DNA of 48,859 bases, from contig CANGNF010000038.1 in NCBI GenBank assembly GCA_947455205.1, positions 1 to 48,859 on the forward strand. The letters run 5' to 3'. How positions within the stretch are numbered: the stretch's first letter is position 1; the number at the start of each line of letters is the position of its first letter. A program made the position numbers and the translations under genes. This document shows positions 16,792 through 23,767 of this stretch, piece after piece. The notes beneath the pieces were generated by a model, which saw only the letters and a program-made list of their open reading frames with translations, searched no databases and was not told where the DNA came from. The stretch comes from Acetobacteraceae bacterium (GTDB taxonomy: Bacteria; Pseudomonadota; Alphaproteobacteria; Acetobacterales; Acetobacteraceae).

Positions 16792-17733
16792 GTGAAGGGA
16801 CCAGCCATGCTGCTGGCCGGCACGGTCAGCTTCAGCCTGCTGGATGCCACCACCAAGCTGGTTTCGGCGCATTACGCGCTGTCCCAGGTCATCGGCATCC
16901 GCTGGCTGGTGGTGCTGCTGCTGTTCGGCCTGCTGCGGGTGGTGGTGCCGTGCGTGGGCGGGCCGCTGCGGACCGCCATGCCGGGGCTGCACCTGCTGCG
17001 CTCGGCGGTCATGGTGGTCTCGGCCGCCGGGTTCTTCATGGGCTTCCGCCGGGTGCCGCTGGCCGAGGGGTACCTGGTGTTCTTCACCGCGCCCTTCATG
17101 GTCCTGGCGCTGTCACCGCTGCTGCTGAAGGAGAAGGTGCCGGCGGCGGCCTGGTTCTGGTCCGCGGTCGGCTTCGCCGGCGTGCTCGTCTCGGTGGCGC
17201 AGAAGCTGGGGGATGGCGGCTCCGTCACCGGCTACCTGTTCATCCTGCTGGGCACCACCTGCTTCGCCATCACCCAGGTGCTGAACCGGCAGTTGCGCGG
17301 CGAGGCCGGCTGGGCGCGGCTGCTGATCTGGGGGGCGCTGTTCGGGCTGCTGGCCTATGGCCCGCCGGCCGTCGTGCAATGGGTGACGCCGCCACTGAAT
17401 GAGGGCGCGCTGCTGGCCCTGGCCGGCATCTTCGCCGCCGCCGGGGTGGTGCTTTCCGCCACCGCCTACCAGGTGGCGGACCCGGCGCGGCTCGGCCCCT
17501 ATGGCTTCGCCGCGCTGCCCATCTCGGTGCTGCTGGACTGGGCGCTGTGGGGCACGGCGCCGACGCTGGCCACGCTGGCCGGCGGCTGCATCGTGGTCTT
17601 CGCCTGCATCATGAGCGAGCGGGCGCGGCGGCGGGCGGTTCAGGGAATGGCGGGCGGGAAGACATGCGCGCCATCCGCGCCCAGCGGCAACGGCGTGGCG
17701 GACCGCACCGCCGAGAGCGGCAACGGGCCGTAG
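16792..17733 (+). CDS. EamA/DMT-superfamily transporter
   Basis: 313-residue membrane protein with ten predicted helices in two EamA repeats (for example AGFFMGFRRVPLAEGYLVFFTAP in repeat 1 and the matching RLGPYGFAALPISVLLD in repeat 2). Family members export amino acids, nucleobases or other metabolites. GTG 16792 is preferred because GAAGGA at 16779-16784 sits 7 nt upstream; ATG 16807 is the alternative. The last 30 or so residues after SERARRRA are polar low-complexity and are encoded over the 3' end of the convergent DUF952 gene, a 94-bp tail-to-tail overlap. The substrate is unknown. Confidence 0.9.
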   Translation: MKGPAMLLAGTVSFSLLDATTKLVSAHYALSQVIGIRWLVVLLLFGLLRVVVPCVGGPLRTAMPGLHLLRSAVMVVSAAGFFMGFRRVPLAEGYLVFFTAPFMVLALSPLLLKEKVPAAAWFWSAVGFAGVLVSVAQKLGDGGSVTGYLFILLGTTCFAITQVLNRQLRGEAGWARLLIWGALFGLLAYGPPAVVQWVTPPLNEGALLALAGIFAAAGVVLSATAYQVADPARLGPYGFAALPISVLLDWALWGTAPTLATLAGGCIVVFACIMSERARRRAVQGMAGGKTCAPSAPSGNGVADRTAESGNGP

Positions 17734-17996
17734 AGATGCGGGAACAGCCCGGGGCGGGAGCCTCCGGCCGCGGGTTCCCAGCGCAGCGCCTCGCCACAGG
17801 CGGCGGCGTCCACCGCCACCAGCAGCAAATCGCGCTCCCCGGCGCGATGCTTGGCGGCGCTGGCGCGCAATTGGGCTGCGGCGGAGAAGTGCAGGAAACC
17901 GTCGCGGCGGTCATCGGCGCTGCCGGTGTAGGCACCGGCGGCTTCGGCGGCCCGCCAGTCGGCGGCGCGGACCATGGTGTAGATCAGGGCGTCCAT
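17640..17996 (-). CDS. DUF952 domain protein
   Basis: 118-residue cytoplasmic protein matching the DUF952 pattern: IYTMVRAADWRAA at the start, DGFLHFSAAAQL, LLLVAVDAAA, LRWEPAAGG and FPHLYGPLP. The biochemical role of this family is not known to me; the fold has been compared with ADP-ribosyl-binding or cyclic-phosphate-type folds elsewhere, which I cannot confirm here. ATG 17996 begins the domain directly. It lies 11 bp after the cell-wall hydrolase on the same strand, so it may be transcribed with the phage block, though DUF952 genes are common chromosomal genes. The 3' 94 bp overlap the EamA gene in antisense. Confidence 0.85.
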   Translation of the reverse strand: MDALIYTMVRAADWRAAEAAGAYTGSADDRRDGFLHFSAAAQLRASAAKHRAGERDLLLVAVDAAACGEALRWEPAAGGSRPGLFPHLYGPLPLSAVRSATPLPLGADGAHVFPPAIP

Positions 17997-18007
17997 GACG
18001 GCGTTGG

Positions 18008-18556
18008 TTAGCCGCCGAGGCGGTAGAATACCAGCCCGCCGATCTCGGCCAGCGCCTCCTGCCCCAGCGCCCAGGCAGGCAGCTCCTCGGCGGCGTGCAG
18101 ATGGGTGGCGCCGCCGGTCGGGTCGGCCAGGGTGCCGGCGGCGGCGCGGGCGGCGATGCGCCGGCACACCGCCAGCGCGGCATCCCCGACAGGCAACCGG
18201 CGCAGGACGGCGTGGCGGGCATGGCGCGGGTTCCAGCACGGAAACTGGAACGGTGCGCGGCAGACCGGGCCGAGCAGCAGCGGCCACAGCGCGGCCTGGC
18301 CGGGTTCCGGCTGCCACGGCGTCCGATGCGCGGAGGCGGCATCGCCGGAGCGGTACATCGGCCGCCCCCACCTGATGCCGGGGGCGAAGCGCAGCCGGGC
18401 CTGGTCATCCGCCAGCGCGGCGCGGGCGCGGTTGACCACCAGCGCCGCCAGGGCCTCCAGCGCGCGCACCGGGCGGGTGCCGGCCTCGGCATAGAGGGTC
18501 AGGGCCAGGATCTCGGTGGCATGGCCGGTGGCGGCCTGCATGCGGGCGGAGGCCAT
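18008..18556 (-). CDS. SleB-type cell wall hydrolase, phage lysin-like
   Basis: 182-residue protein with the Hydrolase_2 (SleB) signature near the N terminus: ILALTLYAEAGTRPVRALEALAALVVNRA, with the catalytic Glu in YAEAG. The middle contains PFQFPCWNP, typical of SleB-like lysins in alphaproteobacterial prophages, and the end holds DPTGGATHLHA. It would cleave peptidoglycan glycan strands during particle release. No signal peptide is seen, so a holin-type partner would be needed, and the upstream one-TM gene fits. Its ATG at 18556 shares one base with the preceding stop (TGATG), indicating translational coupling. Confidence 0.85.
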   Translation of the reverse strand: MASARMQAATGHATEILALTLYAEAGTRPVRALEALAALVVNRARAALADDQARLRFAPGIRWGRPMYRSGDAASAHRTPWQPEPGQAALWPLLLGPVCRAPFQFPCWNPRHARHAVLRRLPVGDAALAVCRRIAARAAAGTLADPTGGATHLHAAEELPAWALGQEALAEIGGLVFYRLGG

Positions 18557-18867
18557 CAGCCGGCCTCCCCGCCGCGGCGCGGGTGGCGTGCCACCTCGTC
18601 CAGCTTCTCCTCGATCCGCAGCAGCGCCTGCGACAGCCGGCGGTCCACGTCGCGGATCAGCGACAGCGGCACATAGGTGCGCGCCACCTCCAGCTTGAAG
18701 TCGGCCAGGTCCTCCCGCGTGCGGTGCACCGCTTCGGAATCGCGCTGGTCGCCATGGCTGATGCGCTGCTCGATATCCTTGCGCAGGCCGTTGATCATGT
18801 AGAACAGCGCGCCGACGATGGGCGCCTCGACGGCGGTGATCCACCAGGCCAGGTCCATGTTGCTCAT
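18556..18867 (-). CDS. Small membrane-anchored coiled-coil protein (holin/spanin-like)
   Basis: 103-residue protein with one N-terminal membrane segment (LAWWITAVEAPIVGALFYMI) and a long charged helical tail containing RTREDLADFKLEVARTYV and SQALLRIEEKLDEVA, likely coiled coil. This layout fits a class III-like holin or an inner-membrane spanin of a phage lysis cassette. ATG 18867 is chosen over upstream in-frame starts because it directly precedes the membrane helix. It is coupled by TGATG to the SleB-type hydrolase. In T7-type phages lysis genes also sit next to the terminase genes, matching this position. Confidence 0.75.
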   Translation of the reverse strand: MSNMDLAWWITAVEAPIVGALFYMINGLRKDIEQRISHGDQRDSEAVHRTREDLADFKLEVARTYVPLSLIRDVDRRLSQALLRIEEKLDEVARHPRRGGEAG

Positions 18868-18939
18868 GCCGACCACGCGGCCTCCTTGCAGGATGTGGGG
18901 GGAACAACCACCCTTCAGCAGCCGAGGGATGCTGGCGGG

Positions 18940-19176
18940 ATGGTCTGGGACGAGCCCTATCTGGAAACCTGCTGCCGGGCGGCGCTGCACCGGCTGCTGC
19001 TGGCCGGCGCCATCGGCCGCCCGGACGGGCTGAAGGACGGCGCGTGCCTGCACCGCCTGGCCGGCATGGGCCTGGTGGCGCAGCGCGACGACGGGCGGTT
19101 CGGTGCCACGCCGCAGGGCGTGACGCGTCACGGCAGCGAGGTGCTTGGTCGAGCGGCTGACACGCGCCGCCGGTAG
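18940..19176 (+). CDS. Small winged-helix-like protein encoded opposite the phage block
   Basis: 78-residue product starting MVWDEPYLETCCRAALHRLL. The sequence alternates helix-like segments and ends LHRLAGMGLVAQRDDGRFGATPQGVTRHGSEVL, a pattern often seen in winged-helix DNA-binding proteins (recognition helix, then a wing with a T-x-x-G turn). It occupies the only large minus-strand gap (18,868-19,241) of the phage block and is encoded on the opposite strand. No clear Shine-Dalgarno precedes the ATG. A hairpin repeat element follows 17 bp after its stop. It could be an accessory regulator; I do not recognise a named family. Confidence 0.55.
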   Translation: MVWDEPYLETCCRAALHRLLLAGAIGRPDGLKDGACLHRLAGMGLVAQRDDGRFGATPQGVTRHGSEVLGRAADTRRR

Positions 19177-19193
19177 ACGACGAGACACTGTCC

Positions 19194-19243
19194 GAGCGGC
19201 CGATTCACGCTGCCGGTGAGACCACCGGCGACGACCGGACGCT
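19194..19243. repeat. 49-bp structured repeat, copy B
   Basis: Contains CGGCCGATTCACGC followed by a hairpin GCCGGT-GAGACC-ACCGGC. About 42 of 49 positions match copy C at 27,866-27,915, in the same orientation. One mismatch pair (T-A here, C-G in copy C) preserves the stem, which suggests selection on RNA structure. It lies between the convergent small gene and the terminase gene and touches the terminase stop codon, so a bidirectional terminator role is likely. Confidence 0.6.
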
Positions 19244-20672
19244 AGCCGCCGCGCCAATTGGCCAGCCGCTGGCCCGGGGGCAGTACCGGCAGGCGCACCG
19301 GCTCGGCCAGCATGGCGCCGGCCAGCGCGTCCAGCGCGTCGTCCTTCACCCCCGTCGCATCCGGCCGCCAGGCGGCCATCTCGGCGGGGAAGCGGGTGCG
19401 GAACACGCTTTCATGCGCATGCAGCCGGCGCGCCGCCAGCGCCGGGTCCAGCGCCGCCAATATGCGTTCCGCCTTGGACCGATGGCTGGCGTGCTCCACC
19501 ACGGTGCAGGCGGCATTGGCGCGGGACAGCGCCTGGCGCAGCAGCGCCGGCAGGAACTTGCCGATGCCATTCGTCTCCACCCGGATCACCGGCAGCAGCA
19601 GGTCGCGGGCGATGCGCGCGACCGCCTCGCATTGCTGCGTCGCCGGGTCGGTGGCGCTGTTCGGGTCGTGCGTCAGCCAGGCCAGGCGATGCAGGTAGTG
19701 GTTGCCCTCGCCATCGGTGAAGGTCACCGCCAGCACCGAATCATCGCCGGCGCCGGGCTTGCCATAGGCCGGGTCCCAGAAGCCGCCACCGGAGAGCAGC
19801 CGCCGCCCGAGCAAGGAAAGCTGCGCGCGACCACCGGCTTCGCGATAGTCCGGCTCCTCGGCGTAGCGAACCATGGCGCGCGGGTCCAAGCGCGCGGCCT
19901 CGTCGCTGACGGGTTGCAGCAGCATCTGCCGGGTGAAGTGGCGCGGCCCGGTGCGCGTCCGCAGCGCCTCGATCCCGCTGCGCGGAAAACGCTCCGGCCA
20001 GGCGCTGCGGCCCAGCGCATCCATCACCGGCACCGCCAGGCGGCGATAGCCGGTGAGGAAGCCGCTGGTGTCGTACAGCGTCTCCGCGGTGTGCGGCGTA
20101 CCGACGAACAGGATGGAGCCGCCGGGCACCAGCACGAACTCGCATTCGGTCAGACGCTCGCGCAGCTCCTCGCGCTTGCCCGGCGTGTCGCAATTGCCGG
20201 CCACCTCGACATCATCGCAGATGATGAGCTCGGCCCGCGCGCCGGTGATGTTGCCGCCAATGCCCTGCGCCAGCATCGAAGGGTCGCGCAGCACCACGTC
20301 GCGCGCCACGGTGAAGCGGTCCATCGCCCAGGCATCGGGCGCATCGGGCCGCAGCGCCTCGCACAGCGGGTGCTTTTCAATGATGCGGCGGACATTGGCG
20401 ACCATGCGGATGGCCAGCCACTGGTCCGCCGCCAGCACCAATATCCGCGCCTCCGGCCTGGTGTGCAGGCACCAGGCGCAGAACAGCCCCACCAGCGTGG
20501 ACTTGCCGCTGCCGCGGAACGCCATCAGCAGCAGCCGGTGGTCGTTTGCCCCCTGCCGCGCCTGCAGCCAGCGCGCCATGCGCCGATGCAGGCCAGGAGT
20601 GTTCAGGTTCTGCTGGTGGTTCCAGATCCAGAGGAATTCCAGGAAGTCAGCCTTGGCCCCCGACGGGATCAT
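19242..20672 (-). CDS. Phage terminase large subunit
   Basis: 476-residue packaging motor. The ATPase domain has Walker A AFRGSGKSTLVGLF and Walker B ELIICDDVE; the nuclease domain retains its three acidic sites (GFWDPAYGKPGAGDDSVL, VIRVETNGIGKF, VKDDALDALAGA). Start ATG 20672 has GAGGAG ten bases upstream and overlaps the small-subunit gene by 26 bp; ATG 20699 is a possible alternative. All catalytic elements are intact, so the protein could be active. In T7-like phages this gene (gp19) follows the small terminase, as here. No portal gene, its docking partner, was found. Confidence 0.93.
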   Translation of the reverse strand: MIPSGAKADFLEFLWIWNHQQNLNTPGLHRRMARWLQARQGANDHRLLLMAFRGSGKSTLVGLFCAWCLHTRPEARILVLAADQWLAIRMVANVRRIIEKHPLCEALRPDAPDAWAMDRFTVARDVVLRDPSMLAQGIGGNITGARAELIICDDVEVAGNCDTPGKREELRERLTECEFVLVPGGSILFVGTPHTAETLYDTSGFLTGYRRLAVPVMDALGRSAWPERFPRSGIEALRTRTGPRHFTRQMLLQPVSDEAARLDPRAMVRYAEEPDYREAGGRAQLSLLGRRLLSGGGFWDPAYGKPGAGDDSVLAVTFTDGEGNHYLHRLAWLTHDPNSATDPATQQCEAVARIARDLLLPVIRVETNGIGKFLPALLRQALSRANAACTVVEHASHRSKAERILAALDPALAARRLHAHESVFRTRFPAEMAAWRPDATGVKDDALDALAGAMLAEPVRLPVLPPGQRLANWRGG

Positions 20673-20976
20673 CGCTGTCGTTCTCCTCGTCGCTGTCATC
20701 GGCCCCAAGGTTCGCCCGCGCCTCCGCCACCAGCGCCGCCAGGTCCGGCGTGGCCGCGCTGCCGGCACCGACCAGGCCGGCCACCTTCAGCAGGTGCTCG
20801 GCATGCGCCAGCACCGCGCGCCCGGCGGCATGCAGGCCGACGACGGATTTCGGGTCTTCCGGGTCGTCGCCGGCCATGCGGTTGAGGTAGCGGTTGTAGC
20901 TCTGCAGGATCAGCGCGACCGCCCGCTCGGCATCGAAATCCGGTGCCAGCAGGCGGGGACGGGCCGGCGCCGCCAC
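20647..20976 (-). CDS. Probable phage terminase small subunit
   Basis: 109-residue, mainly helical protein with an acidic Asp/Ser-rich C terminus (GADDSDEENDSDDP). It starts with GTG 20976, sharing a base with the tail-fibre stop (TAGTG), and overlaps the large terminase start. Size, position and composition fit a T7 gp18-type DNA-recognition subunit, but there is no diagnostic motif, so the call rests on context. No helix-turn-helix can be named with certainty. Confidence 0.65.
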   Translation of the reverse strand: MAAPARPRLLAPDFDAERAVALILQSYNRYLNRMAGDDPEDPKSVVGLHAAGRAVLAHAEHLLKVAGLVGAGSAATPDLAALVAEARANLGADDSDEENDSDDPVGGQG

Positions 20977-23288
20977 TAGACCCGCGCCTTCACCACCCGC
21001 ACGAAGGCGGTGCCCGCGGCCAGGTCCACCGCCGCCGCCGTCGGGTTCCAGATCCTGAGGCCGACACTGGCCGGGGAGCTGGCATTGACCTGCGCCAGGA
21101 AGGGCAGCGTGGTGGCGCTGGACCAGGCCGCCTGGGCGAAGTCACCCGGCGCGGCATCGGCCAGCGTCACGCTCTGGTTCAGCGTGCCGCCGGCGGCGAT
21201 GCTGGCGGGGTCGAAGTCCAGTGTCGCCGTCAGTTCCCGGTTACCCCAGCGCCGGCCGCCGCCGAACAGCAGCGGCGGTGCCTGGTGCGCCGCGGTGTAC
21301 AGCCGCAGGCTGCGCAGCTGCGCGGTGGAAAGCCCGCCGCGCACGCCGATGACGGCGTAGCGGCAGGCGGCGTTCAGCGTGATGCGCTGCAGCCGGTTCA
21401 GCGCCTGGCCGCCGGTCAGGCTGTCCAGGTCGGCATTGCCTTCCCACCAGAAGCTGGGGCTGTCCTGCCACACGGTGTTCATGTTGGAGAACAGCAGCGG
21501 CGCGCCGGCACCCAGCACGTTCTCACTGGCGTCGAACTGCATCGCGATCGGCCGCAGCGACACGCCTTCGGCCGCCAGGAAGAACTCGCGGCAGCGCTCG
21601 GCATCCACCACGAAGGCGACGGCGCGCGAGGTTGGCAGCGTCAGGCTGTCGCTGTTCAGGCCGATGGAAGTGAGGCCTGGGAAGCAGAAGCCCGTCAGCG
21701 TGCTGGGCGTCCCGTCGGGGTTGGAGGACAGCACCGCCATGCCCTCGAACCCCGTGCTGCCCGCCGCCCAGCGGAAGGCGCGGGCGCGGACGTTGGGCGC
21801 ATCCGCCACCAGGCGCGGCGTGCCGATGGCCGCCGCCGCCTGGTGGCGCGGCACCACCGTGCCGCCGGCGCGCGTGGCGGTACTGGTGTAGTCCACCTCG
21901 CAGCCAAGGAAGCCGTAGGTGCCGACATAGGCCACCTCGTACACCGCATCCGAAAAGCCGCCGGTATGCCGCGCCACGAAGGGCGAGCACGCCTCCATGC
22001 GGATGCCCAGCGCGGTGACGGCGCGGCCGTTCGCCACCTCCAACAGGAAGGGAATGGCGTTCACCGTGCCGGGCGTGCCCTGGCGCTGCAACTCGAAGGA
22101 CGGTGCCAGGAAGACATGCGCGTTGTGCAGATCATACGCGCCGCTCGCCGCCGAGAAGCGGATGCCGAAGCGATCCTGCGTGATGTTGGTGCCGGAGGAA
22201 CAGGCGAAGTGGCCGCCGATATGGCGCAGGCTGTTGTTCCAGCCGCTCGCGGTCAGCGTGCGGATGTCCAGCCCCACCTTGTTGTCGACGATGCGGCCAT
22301 AGCTGAGGGTGCTGTCCTCGAAGCCGCGCTGGTCGCCCAGCAGCTGCACGCCGATGGTGAAGCGCTCGGCCTGGCGCACCTCGACGATGCTTTCGTCGAG
22401 GTTGCGCAGCAGGATGCCGATGTCGCCCTCATTGCCCCAGTCCGCCTGGGTGGCGCGCTGCACGCGCAGGCCCTCGTACAGCTTGGCCGCGTTGCGCGCG
22501 CCGCCGCCATCGCCCAGCGTCAGCGCGGCGCGCCCGGCCGGGCCGGCGTACAGGATCAGCCCGCGCATGGTCAGCCCCGCCGCGGCCCCGGGCAGAGAAA
22601 GCGCCATGGTGGTGCGGAAGGTGCCCTCGCCGATCACCAGGTGCTTGCCGGAAGCGGCCGCCGCGTTCATCGCCGCCTGCAGCGCCGGGCCATCATCGGT
22701 GCTGCCATCGCCGGTGGCGCCGAAGTCGCGCGCGGTCAGCACCTCGGCCAGCTTATCCTCCACCGTGCGCGGCACGCTGCCGGGGAAAGGCACGCCGAGC
22801 TGGCCGTCATCGCGGCCATACACCGCCACGCCGCCCACGGCGTCGAAGCCGAGCAGCTTATTGGCGCGGGCCGACCGCGCCGGCAGCACCACGCCGCTGC
22901 CGATCTCGGAGGGGTCGACCTGCAGGCTGGCGCCGATCTCGTCGGCCAGTTCCTGCATGACCGCCACCTGGTAGTCCAGCTCCGCATTCAGCGTGCGGGC
23001 GCGCAGCACGCCATTGTCCTGGAAAGCCGTGGTGCGTTCGATGGCGAGGTGCCGGCGCAGCAGCACCGTGGCGCCAGCGGCGGGCGCTACGCTGAAGGTG
23101 ACGGCGCCGCCGGTGGGGTTGGTGGCGCCGGCCACGCTGAAGCCGGCCGGCTGCACCGCGCCGTTGACGCGCACCTCAAGGTCGTCAGGCTCGAAGATCG
23201 GGAAGGGATAGGTGAAGGCGGTCTGCACGCCGTCCGCGACGTATTGCACGCGCGGCACGATGGCGCCGATGGAAACCTGTTCGGACAT
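20976..23288 (-). CDS. Phage tail fibre / tailspike with pectate-lyase-like region
   Basis: 770-residue protein. The N-terminal 120 residues (IGAIVPRVQYVADGVQTAFTYPFPIFEPDDLEVRVNG) match the conserved virion-attachment region of podoviral fibres. After a helical linker, residues from about 185 begin ARDFGATGDGSTDDGPALQAAMNAA, the pectate-lyase superfamily entry motif of beta-helix tailspikes. The C-terminal half is beta-rich and probably forms the receptor-binding part. ATG 23288 has GGAG 11 bases upstream. The position between the virion proteins and terminase matches gp17 of T7-type phages. It is the likely host-range determinant, perhaps binding or cutting surface polysaccharide. Confidence 0.88.
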   Translation of the reverse strand: MSEQVSIGAIVPRVQYVADGVQTAFTYPFPIFEPDDLEVRVNGAVQPAGFSVAGATNPTGGAVTFSVAPAAGATVLLRRHLAIERTTAFQDNGVLRARTLNAELDYQVAVMQELADEIGASLQVDPSEIGSGVVLPARSARANKLLGFDAVGGVAVYGRDDGQLGVPFPGSVPRTVEDKLAEVLTARDFGATGDGSTDDGPALQAAMNAAAASGKHLVIGEGTFRTTMALSLPGAAAGLTMRGLILYAGPAGRAALTLGDGGGARNAAKLYEGLRVQRATQADWGNEGDIGILLRNLDESIVEVRQAERFTIGVQLLGDQRGFEDSTLSYGRIVDNKVGLDIRTLTASGWNNSLRHIGGHFACSSGTNITQDRFGIRFSAASGAYDLHNAHVFLAPSFELQRQGTPGTVNAIPFLLEVANGRAVTALGIRMEACSPFVARHTGGFSDAVYEVAYVGTYGFLGCEVDYTSTATRAGGTVVPRHQAAAAIGTPRLVADAPNVRARAFRWAAGSTGFEGMAVLSSNPDGTPSTLTGFCFPGLTSIGLNSDSLTLPTSRAVAFVVDAERCREFFLAAEGVSLRPIAMQFDASENVLGAGAPLLFSNMNTVWQDSPSFWWEGNADLDSLTGGQALNRLQRITLNAACRYAVIGVRGGLSTAQLRSLRLYTAAHQAPPLLFGGGRRWGNRELTATLDFDPASIAAGGTLNQSVTLADAAPGDFAQAAWSSATTLPFLAQVNASSPASVGLRIWNPTAAAVDLAAGTAFVRVVKARV

Positions 23289-23326
23289 CGCTGGTTGCGC
23301 TCCAGAAGGGCAAGAGGTCGAGACGT

Positions 23327-23767
23327 TCAGTCGAGCAGGCTGGTGGCCGCGGTGCCGAAGCCGCGGGCGGAGCGCAGCAGCGCCGTCGCCGTGCCATCCG
23401 GCTGCAGCAGATTGGGCGCGATGGCCTGTTGCTGCGCGGCGAAGCGCGCATTGGCCGCGCCCTGCGCCATCACCGCCGCCTGCGCCTGGCCGGCGGTGAT
23501 GGCCGCGGCCGAGCCGTCATACGGCAGTTGGCCGGAGGACGCGGCGCGCGCCACGGCGCCCGCCTGGCCCTGCGCCAGCTGCTGCTGCCGGGACCGCGCA
23601 TCCGCGTCCTGCTGCGCCGAGATCTCCTGCCGGCGGGCGGCGGATTGCGCCTGGTCGATCTGCAGTTGCGCCTGGTTGGTGGCGTTCTGCTGCTCCGCCT
23701 GGCGCAACCGGGCGAGCGAGTTGGCGCTGGCGCCGAGGGCGGCGCCGAGCGAGCCGAGTTGCGACAT
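23327..23767 (-). CDS. Gln/Ala-rich coiled-coil phage virion protein
   Basis: 146-residue protein, extremely rich in Gln and Ala, with a long predicted coiled coil (LARLRQAEQQNATNQAQL through RSRQQQLAQGQAGAVA) and a Gly-rich C terminus. It occupies the position where T7-like phages encode the internal virion core and ejection proteins gp13-gp16, but is much smaller than that set; gp14-type proteins of related prophages are similarly Gln/Ala-rich. ATG 23767 shares a base with the stop of the tail-tube gene (TGATG). The function is inferred from composition and position. Confidence 0.7.
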   Translation of the reverse strand: MSQLGSLGAALGASANSLARLRQAEQQNATNQAQLQIDQAQSAARRQEISAQQDADARSRQQQLAQGQAGAVARAASSGQLPYDGSAAAITAGQAQAAVMAQGAANARFAAQQQAIAPNLLQPDGTATALLRSARGFGTAATSLLD

